A stretch of DNA of 64,000 bases from Lineus longissimus (lineage: Eukaryota; Nemertea; Pilidiophora; Heteronemertea; Lineidae). How positions within the stretch are numbered: the first letter of the stretch is position 1; each line of letters starts with the position of its first letter. The stretch lies in assembly GCF_910592395.1 (NCBI RefSeq), contig NC_088317.1:16432001-16496000 (forward strand), written 5' to 3'. Below, piece by piece: positions 20,111 through 33,400 of the stretch. The position numbers were made by a program, and so were the translations under genes. The notes beneath the pieces were generated by a model. It had not been told where the DNA came from and did no database searches. It saw only the letters and a list, made by a program, of their open reading frames with translations.

Positions 20111-23100
20111 GCAGTATCACAAGTTTCATAATGGAACAAATGGGGACACTTGAAAATCGTAATGGCTCCTGCGGATGGCTCGGCGACTGTTTGAAAGACA
20201 CCTCTCAAACTTTAACAAAAACAAAAATTAACATGGAATGCCAGCTGTTGATTGTCCTGGGTTTGTAAACAAAAGGAAGCTTACTTTCGGCCTCTATCGT
20301 CATCATATACATCATCATATAGTATATTGGCCTAGTACTTAGTACATGGCTCGTGTAGTGTAATATGGCGTATGACGCGAATAACGGTACAGAACATATT
20401 CAAAGGTAACAAAATGATATAAACGCAGTCACTGGATGGTTCTTCCAGGGATTTTTTGCCTTGTATGCATGCGCATACACGGAATGTTTGACATAGAAAA
20501 TACATGTATTTTACTCCTAAAATCTACCCATGTAAACATCTTTGATTTACGTTGATCCTACCATTTTTGATCCTCTGGTAGCATCAAATGAAAAGTGGAA
20601 TGCATTACCCGATCACTAGGAGACCTTCTACCTGCGGTGCTCAAGGAGTGAATGACAGGAATGACTTGTATGCGCCATACTACATTTCATGCGAATACGG
20701 ACGCGGAATGCCCTTTGATTAAACCCGTAGTTTGAATTTCAAATCTAAGATTTTGTACAAGTAATGTTGGCGTAATTGATAAAAGACGTATAATAGTAGA
20801 TAGGGTATGGAATTTCTTTGTATTTTATGCAAGGAATGCTTCTGAAGACGTGAACGCAATTAGAATTTAAGTCAGCAAGGAATATTAACAAAGTCAATGA
20901 CGAAATGTATGATTTTTTAGTTTTCATGTGTTTCGCAGGGAAAACTCGATAGTTTAAAGTGGTATGCCGTTACTGTTTATCATATCTACTGGTGGCCCAT
21001 GTATCAAATAGATATACACAATGCCGTAGTGCAGTTATTATGCATGCAAAGGCACTGAAACTTGGTATCTATAGTTCTTGTGTACATGTGTACTCAACGT
21101 CAAGGTTGAAATTTATATCCAGTGCGCAAATTCAAATTCGAGTTCAATTTTTTTGGTTGGACGTTTTAACAAATGGAATAAACACAAATTTGTAAATGGT
21201 TATGGAAATGATAACTTTAGGGGTGATAACATAAAAATGCACACTTCAAGTATATCTGAAGACGCACAGAAGTAAAAAATCGTAGTGGTGTTGTTACTGT
21301 TGTTATAATCGACACCGTTACCTACAGGCCCGCATAAGGCTCCAGGACAGAGACAACTAGATAAATGGAACCAGACATGCAGAAAGCATTACTGTAAAGG
21401 AGTTCCTTAGGTTCACACATGTCAAACCTATATTCGGTTGTCAAATTCAGCTTCCAACCTCTTTTAGAGGTTTTAATTAGCAGTCTACAGTGTATCTATA
21501 ATACTGATTATAAAAATGGACGAATTGATTAATTAACACAGGCAAGGATAATATGACTGTTTTAAGAATTTGACGCAGTTTATGGCAAACGTCTGCTTGG
21601 ACCTCTAACTGAAAGGCATGAATGCCTTGATTCTACCATATATATATGTGAGAGGCAAACATTAAACTTAAAATGTCGGCCGTAAACTTAACAAAACTTC
21701 AAATGTTCCCACTAACCATGTTTACAAACCCAGGACATCATTAATAAACATAAATAAAATCGTTTTCGTGATTGCATTTGAACCGTTCATCTGTTTGAGC
21801 CATAAAACGTCTTCTCAGCATTGTGTTCAGCATTTGAACTTATCTTTTCCCATTTAGATGTCAACCAATAACAGAATAGTTGACCCCAGTTCACACCTAG
21901 AGCAGTTTCACGCATGCGCATCTGTAACAATTTCACTTCCTATAGGAATCTGCATAATGCATAACAATGGCAGTATCACAGAAAGCACGTTGTGGTTCCG
22001 TTTAATTCCTCTTCCAGTCCTTGTTTTATACAATACTGTAATTTGTCTTATCAACCGCTGATGTAACAAGAAGATGTTTTAGCCACAACTGGACTAAAAT
22101 CGCTTTCTTTGGATGTCATATTCTGAAGTGTAAAACTCCACTCTCTACTGAGAATTCTAATCAAGATGTGGAAAATAATACTAGGGGAGTAAAACCATTA
22201 TTTACATATACTGCAGACTGCGCCCTCTATATTCAAGATGGGCATCACTGTTGTCTGCTTCCAATCGTCTGCTGCTTTCATCACGTGACTCAAACCCGTG
22301 ATGTTTTATTTTGATTCTAAAATTGGCACGCGGAGGCGATGTCGTTTTATTTCCTGAAACTGAGCACAGAATCCACTCCAAGTCCTGAGCTAGTATCATC
22401 CGCTCGTGATTGTATCAGCTCACAATTCCGCAATTTCTCGAAGTCCTCACGGAGTCACCCGAGGTTTCCTCGAATGTTTTCCTATTCACGAAAACGTACG
22501 AAGATGACGTAATTCTCATACATCCTGATTGAAAAGGCACCAGTTTCAGCGTCGAATAATATATTAAAATCACAATTAAATAAAGCCCGACCCCACCATA
22601 TATACACAGCAAAAAGATAAGAAGTGGAATTCTAACAGCAGTTTATGAACCCTTTCACTGCGCAATTTTCGTTGGCATTTTATTCTGCAGCTGAAGATTA
22701 CGTAAGCAGATATTCAGTTCATATCGGCGCATGTGCGGATGGGCCGGTGCGGTACAAGTGAAAACGAACTGCTGCAATTTTGCGCGCTGCAAGAGTTGGA
22801 CAACAGCCTGTTTCAGGTGAACGCCCGTCACTCGTCATCTACAGGTGATTGCATAGCCGCCTGAATCTATTTCTAGTAACAATGAAGGAGGCCTACATCC
22901 TGTTTGAGACACGGCTACAAGAAATATGACAACTGCAATCTACCGCAATCAACCGCGCCTCTACCGCAACGCTGCCAGTGAGACCCCGGGCCTTACCTAG
23001 GTCTAGGATGGTAACGCCCAAATGTTTGAACATTTGGCCGAAAGTCACTTTGACCTGTTGACTGATGCTGGAAGGTGACCGGGCCATGAATTCGGTAGTG

Positions 23101-23558
23101 CAAGGGTTAATACTCTACAAGGACAAAAGCCGATTTAAGAACGAAGTCCATCCGACTTCAAAATGTAAAAATACGAACATGACATCTTGTTAAAGTAGCA
23201 AAGATAGTCTGCTGAGCAATTCTCATAAAATCATAGTTTCCAAACCCGTAAAGCAGACAAGAGGTATGCATCAATAACTTTGGCGCCAGTGACGAAGTTT
23301 GTTCAATTTCGGTTAAGTAATTTGTGCGGAAGAAGCTCTTTGACTTTTTAGATAAAACATTCGAAGACATTTTGAAGGAATTCCAGTTTATGCCCGTTCC
23401 CAAATCAACCCCATTACACGAATATCAATATCATGGTCAATTTTGTTGCTCAATGGAGTTATGACTTTGTGAATGTATCTTTGCATTCAACATTTGAGTA
23501 ATTTCTGTTTTTTTTGTATAAAATGTTTGTATAAAAATCAGCTGATGCCCTTGCAGTG

Positions 23559-24448
23559 TTATATGACTGACTCCTTGTTGTCACCTGATCCGCCACTTCC
23601 GATGCTGTCGCTCCCGCATATGTGCATCTCAATCTCCGAGAGACGCTGCTCTACCTCCCACTGTGATTGATTTAATTTAATGCTCATTGTCGCGTTTTCA
23701 GTCTCCAAGGCAACCAGTCTCTCGCGAAGCCGCGAGATCTCCTGCAACAGAATGTCACTTGATGGATCACGCGCTAGCGAGCACGTGCTACTGGAAGCCA
23801 TGTGTGGACTCATTGACTGGAGAGTGTTCAGAGGTTGATTTGGAGAAAGACTGTGATGTGTGAGGTTTGGTGACAGGGCTGGGGAGAGGAGGTTTGAGGT
23901 ACTGGAGCGGTAGGATGACCCAGCGCCGCCATAGCCGCCCGGGGAGAGCAGAGGCATGGAGATTGGAGACATCTGGAGAGTAGCAGTAGTAGAGTATGGA
24001 GCACCAAAGGATTGAAGAGGAATATTGTCCGTTATAAGGCCAGGAGAGCCGTGATTGCTCTCCGTAATATTGGGAGGGGAGACGCCGATATTCGGAACAA
24101 CAGTAGTTGGTAATGGAGAGTGACCAGACATTGGCGTCGATGGAGGCGTCAGAGAAAATTTTGGGGGCTCCCCTTGGGAGAGTTCAGTAATATATGGTGT
24201 AGGAGGCGCAGTGTGTCCTGAGTCTATAGCGGATTTCTCCTCCGTCGGCCCCGTCGTGTGCCCCTGAGCGTTGCAGTCGCTTGTTGTCGACGGTGGCGCC
24301 TCTCCCGATATGTCCGAGCAACTGTGGTGGTCCCGGCTAGGCCGCGGATTGAGTGATGGGTAGTCTCCCGTCATTTGCATATGCTCCAGTGGAATTTTCC
24401 CAGCGGATTCCACTAGTCCCGGCGTACTTTTGCTACGTGCTAAAGATG
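23559..24448 (-). CDS. CNGA-like: CNG channel last exon (tail and coiled coil)
   Basis: Acceptor TTTTTCTTTCAG; the leading CA completes an Ala codon with the G left by the previous exon. The exon encodes 295 residues: a Ser/Pro/Thr-rich tail of about 240 residues, longer than in vertebrate CNGA, then a predicted coiled coil ([20 protein letters not shown] onward) equivalent to the CLZ trimerisation domain, ending DNKESVI and TAA. The repeated LSP, MSP and TPPSTP motifs are potential proline-directed phosphorylation sites. Confidence 0.9.
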
Positions 24449-27400
24449 CTGAAAGAAAAAACGGAAAATACGTCACGGAGTTGTTTAGTCATTTCGAAAA
24501 TGGAAGAGAATAATTACTTCGATTTCTTTCCAAATCATCGCAGCGATTTCTTCAGAGGAAATTTGAACTGTGATGGGGTGAAAATAATGACGTCATGACA
24601 TCAACAGGTGATGATTGGATGAAATGATGAAGTCATTTTGGATTTGTCAAAATAAACGTCTTGTTATCAACAAATCTTCAGTCTAAAATACTTCCTATGA
24701 TTTCTAGCCATAACCCATTCACCGATGCTTTAATTGCCATCATTTTAATAGGGATGGGATATAAGGGACAATTCTTCTTGACGAATATCCCGAAGCCAAC
24801 ACTTACACTGGACGGAAACAACACTGATCCTTAAGCCCAAGCAGAAACCCTTTTACCGTTTCAGGCATCATTTGACAAACATTTCAATAATATCTTGTGA
24901 CTGTGTTTGTCTCCACTTAAAATAATTAATTCAAATGTCTAATCTTAATAAGACAAAACGAATATATTCGTGTGATAGGACCTGGTTATTCAAATGAATT
25001 CAAGTCATCAACATAGCCTTAGTGAGACATGTATCTTGAAACATATTTATGCATACTTCAAAGTATTTTCAAATCATCTGCAAAGTTTACCTTTAATTCA
25101 AAGACTCCATATACGAATAACATTTAACTGGACAATACAGAAGTAAAAATTATGAAAATATATGAGCATAAAACTGTAGTGTTTAAAAATGTATACGAGT
25201 CCTAAAAGAAACGATTGGAATGCATTGTTGGTATCGTTACAGCCTGGTTCTCGTCGACCTGGTGAAGGAACAATGAACGACATGGATGGGCCTTGATTTA
25301 GAACATTTAGCAGTCCGGGAAAAAGCAAATGTTAAAAATCTGCTTCTAACATTTATGCTGTCGTTCATGCCACGCCGATTCGGTTGACAAAGTGCCAATT
25401 TGATCATGGACAATATTTGGTCAATGACGAATGTATGTTGCCTTGTAGGTCATTTCGGTGAAGTTGAAGTAGTTTTTCAGCGTTCCGAAGTGGCATGGCA
25501 GACGAAAAACGTGCATGTAGAAATTCCCATTACGACTATCTTCAATTCGTTTTTTTAACAATTACAATTATCGCGTGACCATCGCGAATCCACCGACCTG
25601 ACTGGATAAACGACGTCACGTGACCGGTCCATAAAAGATAATGTTGCTCGCTGACGTCACTTCCGAGGGCATCATCATTATTTATGATCCGCTCATGTGT
25701 TGGAAGGAAGCAGCGAACTTCAGAAAATCCTGAATTTATGTGAAGTTGCGTGTCGGAAATTCACGGTGGTCATGTAATAGAGAAAATGTAGCCCTATTTC
25801 TCGGGCAATGTGATTTTTTTCTGTCCCAGGAAATGTAATATCAACCTCGGGCCATATCACATTACTCTGGCCAGAAAATCCATGTTGCCCTTGACAAAGG
25901 GCTATCATTGAAAATGGTTGTAAAAAGTGTATACGGTCCCAATTCCGAGCAAAAAGGCGTATTTTGTTATACTAACAGACTTAAACCGGATCTAATGGTA
26001 AACAAAACACGCCTAATGTTCTGGATTGAAACGTACATACGGTGTCTGCAATGGGAAGCTCTACGTCATTTCCGTTCCGCGTACAGCCCATTTAGAAACA
26101 AATTCAACTAACCTGTACTGCCAGGCGAACCGGGGAACCAGACTGCAACTACAATGCAAACAATAAGAAAATGATGGCAAAAAGTTCAGCAGAATCGCCG
26201 AATTGTTTGGGATGTTGATAATTAAACGGAAATCTTTGCTAAAAACTGGTTGATTTAGTTACACAGCGACGTTTCAAGTCATCCATACTGAGTTTCTTAA
26301 CTGGTGCTAGTATGAGAAAAAGTGCTGAAAATCTTTGGTAACCCCAGTAAAGGCTCCACAACTACGCGACGGCATCATTAGAAAAGAACAAGCTTTTCCT
26401 AAAAATGTTTATCGACAGTTTTTTTAAAAAGGATGACAATTTCCGTTAATAATTATTCAACTCAATGACCCTGTCGAGAAAAACAATGATAAAATCACTT
26501 CTAGAAAAATAGAAAAAATTGTAAGTTTTGAAACATTGAAAAATAAAGGGAGGTAATCTTTCACCATTTCGTAACAAACGGCAAGGGAAGCTTGGCATAT
26601 CGCTTGTCTTGTCAGACTCCTTAAAGACGTAGTTAGGATCACAAAATCATTGGGGCGGCCACGGCACTAAGTATGTAATAGCTATATAATCGTAAGGGCC
26701 GAGCTCAATGCGTTGTTTGTTTTGTTGAACTAATTCTTTTCTGAGGAAAGGTGGAAATACGTGAGATACCGATAATATTCCACGTTTTTCTAAGGTTCGC
26801 TCTCATACATCGGAAAATCACGGAAATCACGAATTTCCGATATTTAACCTGAAAACTTGGAAATTAGTTTTTCAGATGAATTGGCTGTTGCTCACTGTAT
26901 ACACGGAGATTACATGTATGTAGATGTTAGATAGAATAGTACGTTCTTTGCCAATAGGTATATTGAATTGCCGATAGGAAATATTTCTCCCATCACTCAT
27001 TGATTTGAGCATGCTTTTGATTCAACCCTTTTTCATGCTTCCACGTTATACCCCGCACCAATAAGTGTAACAAGCCTATCCTATGACTCCATTACCTTTT
27101 ATGTAGATAGTTTCTTGCTAAAATATTCCCTAAATTTGCAAAATAAGGACCTCGACTTCCGGCCACGGCCCAGAAGGAAGAAACTAACGCCGAAGAAGCA
27201 TCACCTGTTGGCAACCGAACACACTACGAGCCTCAAAATGATCTTATGGACTTGAAATAAAACACTTACAAGAAAATATGTAAATTTCAAAATGATATTC
27301 AAATGATATGTAAATGAAGCAAGGCGACAGCAATCCAAAAGCTAGTGCATTCTATATGTATGTATATTTACAGGGTCTTAAACCAAGTTCGGCAAGTTGC

Positions 27401-30400
27401 GCAAGTTCGGGACTTCCCTCGCATGTGTAGCTGGGAGGAGGTGAGATACCGAGGAAGCCTGGAAAGAGATGCATTTATCACTCAATAGGAGGCGTTCATG
27501 TTTGGCGTTGCTGGTTCGCTGCGTTGGCGCTAGGTGGCTTTCGGATCGTGCTGTGCGTGGTTTAGTTCGTTGGCAATGGATGCGCATTCTCACTTTCAAG
27601 TTTATTGGTGAGTTGGGGTAGTTATTGAAAGACTTTTTCATGTTTTCTCTTGACGATGTCAATGATTTCAGCTGCATTTGGCAGAAATGTGGTCTTTCGA
27701 TACCTCATGTGGAGTCGCCAACAATGCTCACTTTTAAGAGAAATAGATGTACTTGAACTTGAAATGTTTTTTTATAGAAAACGGGGGTGCAGATATCGAA
27801 CCAGTCTCTCGTTCGACGATGCCATTTCATTGAGTATGATATAACGTTGTTCAAAGGCCGTGGTGCTAAACAGAATTGGTCTATCGTGCAGTGTTTTTTG
27901 ACTGGAAGAACGCGAAGAAAACGTTCAAATGCTGTTCAAAAATGAAGTGTACGACATGAAATCTATTCTAAAACTGGTTACTTCGGCTATGATGATTTCT
28001 AAACCTATGAGTGAAAGCCTCGCACCCAAGCGCCCACAGAGAACCTGCGAAAAAGTATCAATAAAGAAAAAGAAAGGATCAAAAGAGAATTTCCATAACG
28101 GATTTTTTAAGAAGAATGAAATTGTCCATAAGTCCATTTGGAGAGCTGAAGGGCAGTTTACATATTTGTGCGTGTGATGGGGGCTGGGTGGTTGTGACAA
28201 TTTGGCTTAGACGAAGAAACTTGATGTTCTTAATTGAACACCCAGGCTTCTTCACCGTTAAACATACGGGTTTTTAAACTTTCGAAAAACCTTCCAGCCA
28301 ACACAAATATGCAACTTTCACAACTTTTTCCAGAGAAATGGAAAAGCCTTCCAGGTTTAGAGTCAGTGAAAAACCTCAATGTAATTGAAATATCTTCTTA
28401 CAAATGTACATGTACCGGCATGAGTGTTAGGAACTAATATGTGACATTTATACATATACAATGATCTTCGTCATTGACAGATTACAACCATATTCTGGCA
28501 TTTTTATATTTTAATCTTATCATTTCTACTTGTAAAGCCCTTGCGTTTTTTAGAAACTGACAGTATTTGCGTATAAAACTCTAATTTCACCGATATGAGA
28601 TTGTTTCTGAATATTCAAGAAACGGGTGAAATAATGATCATGGTAGTTCATCCCGCTCACAGTGTTCAATTTAGATGGACAATTAGTTTACGACATCAAG
28701 TTGTCATGTGATCATGATATCATGCTGCTGTTTTGCCTTATAGTCTCAACTTGTAAGTACAATGTACTTGATGTAGCGTGTTAGATCAGCGAAACTAGAG
28801 TATATACACAAACACATGTATTTAGGAGAGTCACGGGCCATGTACAAATGTCATTACGTGTCCAGCCAACTGCATTGTCTTAAAAGCAGATTAGATAGAG
28901 GAATTAAGCAAATGAAAGCATTGGATCTGAAGGCATATCAAGGCAAGTTGGCAAAGAGAACCTGGCAACTCTGTGATCTTTGTAACTCTTGCTCGACATT
29001 GAACCAAAGGGTACAAACTGACGTGAAAAGGAAGGAGATGTTAGAGGGATGGCGGGCGGCGCGCGGTAGGAAACTCACGCCTGTGCGGGGCCCGCTGTCA
29101 GGGGGAGGACGGGCGGCGGGAGGGGAGAATTGACGCCTGTGCGGCGCCCACTATTGGCGGAGTACGGGCGGCGGGAGGGGAGAATTGACGCCTGTGCGGG
29201 GCCCGCTGTAAGGGGGAGTACGTGCGGCGGGAGGGGAGAATTGACGCCTGTGCGGTTCCCACTGTTGGCGGAGTACGGGCGGCGGGAGGGAGGGAATTGC
29301 CACCTTTACCACGACATTCGTAATCTATACTTGCCAATATGGATATACGCGCCAATAGGGGATGGAAACTCTCCAATATGGATGGTGCTCACAGGGCTAT
29401 TATCATTGTAAAGACGTTTCAAACAGTTTAAACATCATCAATTGTACATCCATTTACTTCTTTATACCATATTCCATTGATAGTGTCATTAATCAATTGA
29501 ACCATATCGCAATGTGGCAATAATCAGCTGTTGCAATAATATTCCGAGGCGAAAATGCATATGCGTTGACGAAATTTTTTTGATTAGACACTTTGTTTAC
29601 AAAGTCATTGGTCTAGATTAGCCATACACTTTAATCTGCCTTAAAACAGCGATAGGATATAACAGCTTTTCTATTCCATCAGCCTTTTTTCAGGGAGGGT
29701 TATTTTTCGGTTTTTCATTGGTTAAAAACAACAATTTGGGAGGAACGCATTATTTTTTAGCCATAGCCATAGCGTTAAACTTACGCGCTTGTTTTGAAAT
29801 ATCTAGAGACTTAGGGCGCAATTTGTCACACTGACGCATCGTGTGCGGTGCCACCAATATCGTAGACCATCTCTACTAGTGTCTAACATGGGTATTTTTG
29901 AGTGGTGGGGTGGTGGTGTTGGGGAGGTTGGGGACGGAAGTGCTGTCGTGCATTCTGACCAACTCACCTTTTTCTAAAGGCGCTTTCTTGTATTTTTCCA
30001 AACGTTTCACAGCTATGGCTTCTAACTTCACCCGAGCTGCGGGATACTCCTTCAAGACGTCCCACATATCCTGCTTACTGAGGCAAAAGAGATCCGAATA
30101 ACCCACAGACCGCACCGAGGCCGTCCGCCGGTTACCCGCCGTCCCCATATTAAGAATACTTATTTCGCCGAAGTAGCTCCCGGGCTTCAAAGTAGCTAGG
30201 ACAGTCCGCCCGTTGTCGCCGACGACTTGGAGCCTCCCGCGGTTTACTATATACATGTCTTTGCCGATCTCCCCTGAAAATAAACAAAGAACACCACGTG
30301 ACCAACAGAAGACGCCATCTATCGACATGTCACAGAACCAGAGGATGCAGTCACCACACTGTTTACGTAAGAGACGGGCAATTGGCTGGCTACTCATTCT

Positions 30401-33400
30401 GACAATAGGTGTCGCTTTCAATAAGTAAATGAGACTTTCTTCATTTGAAATGCTATTTAATTCATTTTTGTCTGTGTCATAATACGAATAATTTGACTAC
30501 ACAAGATTCATCACAGTTAGGCTAATTGTGATTAATGAGTTGATTACCCACTTAGATGCAGGGCAGCAAAGTGGGAATCACGCCAAATGAGTGATGATTT
30601 AACGACAACAACAACATAGAGTGCCATTTTTGAATTCTCAAAAAGGCTGCAAACATTCCAGTAGTTTCACTGCTTCATCTTCCCCAATTTTTCTTCCAAA
30701 ACCTCCCATCAAGTTCCGCACTACAAAGTAAAGTGAGATTTCGACAAAACAGTGCTCACCATTCGAATTACTCAGTAACATTTAAATGACGCCGTACCAT
30801 AAAAATACACTATACATGTATATACATGTACAATATACAGTGACTTGGGACAGAGACGATGGACAGTTACAACATGGCAGTTCAGAGTAGAAAATTCTGT
30901 CCTCACTTTCAAAGCAGGTAGAATTTGATGGGATATATGCCAAAAAATGAAATAGGTAAAATCTTCCACCAGTTTCAATGATAACAAACTAAATATGGCT
31001 CATTCTACCGAGGATATTTTGGTTGGGAATGGGTGAGGTATAGAGAACAAATAAACAATCGACATTTGGAAGGAAAAATTTCATTTTTAAAAACATGGCG
31101 CTACTATTTTGTTGTTGTCGTTCTTGCCATCACACACGGACTAAATCCACCTCAACCGGGAACCAGCCAAATTAGAAAGCGACCCTTAATGCCAGAATAC
31201 TGAACCAGCCATACGGGCACGAACACCACTACATGAGGTAAAGTGGCGTACCAGACGACCGGTTGCGATCTCCAGGGCAGCTCTGGGGCCCGTGAAACGT
31301 GTCCTCTACAACTTCGAGTTTTCCGCGACTCAAAATGTACATGTCTTTTCCCACCTCACCTGGAAAGGAAGATATGAGTGCATTGAAAGAAACTGAAGGA
31401 AATCAGGGGGTGGAGAACTGAAGAAGTGAAGTTTTATTTTTAGTAGGGATTGGGTAGTTTTTCAGGGTGGGAAAACGCAGAAAAAGGAAAATTATAAGAG
31501 AAAAACGCATAATGTATAAAGAAAGAAAATGTAGCATAAAATACGCATTTCTTGCTATATGTACATGCAAAAGCTGAAACTTAAACTACCGATAAGATTA
31601 CTATAGATAATACATTTGTGACCCACATGACCAAAATGAGTTGCAAGTCGATTTTGGGCACATGGAGTTACACCGGATATAACTATTACAAAATGACAAA
31701 ATCGGGCTGCTTCGGGAGCCTAGTTGAAACGAACCTAGACAAATTCATGGAAATTCGTATCATACGGATTAGCACTCATCATGCAAAAAATTTCAAAGCA
31801 GTCACGAAATTAAAAAACAACCTGTTTTGTTTTCATCACCTTCTTATTTACCCAATAACTTATGGCCTGTTTTTCCTGCAAATCCAAATTGAATTCGAAC
31901 ATTTGGTGACAAAATCCATTAAAAATGGCGATCCTCACGGAAAATCATCAAGGGCAGAGAAACGTTATGGTTGAATTGTCAATTTAATCCCCACACGCGT
32001 TATTTTGATATCTGACATTCTTTTATTTTCTGCTTTCGTATGGCTCAGGCCAATCCTGGCATTTTTTTCTGAATGGACGGCTGTCGAAAACCACCGGAAT
32101 TACGGCTGAGAGAAACGCCTCGCAGCCGCCCGACACTATGGCGTCAGACATTTTCTTGACCAGCGCAAGCGGAGCCGTGTTCGTTATTTTATTTTATTAA
32201 AAGTCTAATTTGCTTGTACATCCACCGATGGCATCAGGTCAAGTAGCCTTGCTAAGGGCAAGTCCCGCCTTCAGGCTTTATATCCATTCCAAAACAAATA
32301 TCAAAGCAAATATACGTATATACCTAAACAAAACAATTCAAAGATTTGGTGATTTCAGCTGGCCGATTCTTGGCTACATATTAAGCGCTAAATGACAATC
32401 ACACAGGAACCGTACTTTGGTAAATAACCATTAGCATTATGTTGTCTCTGGTGGCAGAGGTGTTTGCGTTCAATCTGGTTCACATCGTCATGAAATTGGC
32501 TTCGAGCTCTAAGAAGTGTTACTGGCGGTTTAGAAATCCGCTGGCTACGGTTTTTCTCTCTTGTCCGTGGCCCATTCACAAGTTTCCATGAGCGAGATTT
32601 ATGATTTCCGCTCAGGCATTAGCAAATCAAAAGCCCTGTACGTGATACGCCGAAACATGCATGATACGTGTCTTCTGATTGGCCAATACTAATCACAAGC
32701 CCCTGACCACTGCTTGAAAAAAGGGGAAGATAAACTGGATCAACATACAAACTGTGCATGTACTCCGGATTTTTTTTTTCACCAGGGATCCAATAGGCAG
32801 GGATGACCAATTCACCACTGACCTTTCGAGAGCAAAATTACACATAATTAGACTCCATCGCCAATGTCTTTTTTCTGATGATGCACAGGTCATTTGAAGG
32901 CTTGGGGACATTTGTTGCTTTAGTCGTACAGTCGTTTTTGTTGTAGTTGGGTGTCGACGCTGGTTCGAAACACGTATTAAAGATGGCATCCGATTTTCCA
33001 TTAACCAATTGGAGCACAACAGGATTTCGGAAACGCCTATAGCTGATTACTGCTAGCGAGAGGTATCATGATGATATAGTTACGTCTGTCAATTCCCATA
33101 GCATTTTTTTCTCTTATCATCTTAATGTTTAGTCAGGCGTTCTTCCCCGGGTTGAATAAGTCACGGTAAGGCGACGCAGAGGGAGAGATGAATATGATAC
33201 ACTATCCAAGGACGAAAGAGGCCATTCTAAGCAAAAATCACCTCTGCCGCCGTTGGCAACACAAGATTCAGCGAAAGTAGTTTTTTATGCAAATATTCGG
33301 CTGATTGAAATGAAACTTGACAGCGTTCTACGTGATCGTGTTCCAAACTTTCAACCCAAACATTTTTTTGTAGTTTAAATTACCTTTTTTGCTGTTGACT

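Larger units (their letters stand above)
17462..23558. other. Intergenic stretch between convergent genes
   Basis: Contains the 3' ends of the plus-strand repeat/Kazal gene and the minus-strand channel gene. I see no supported gene; it holds a duplicated exon-like segment near 18.06-18.37 kb and a copy of a dispersed repeat near 19.9 kb, both listed. The rest is AT-rich without recognisable features. Confidence 0.55.
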
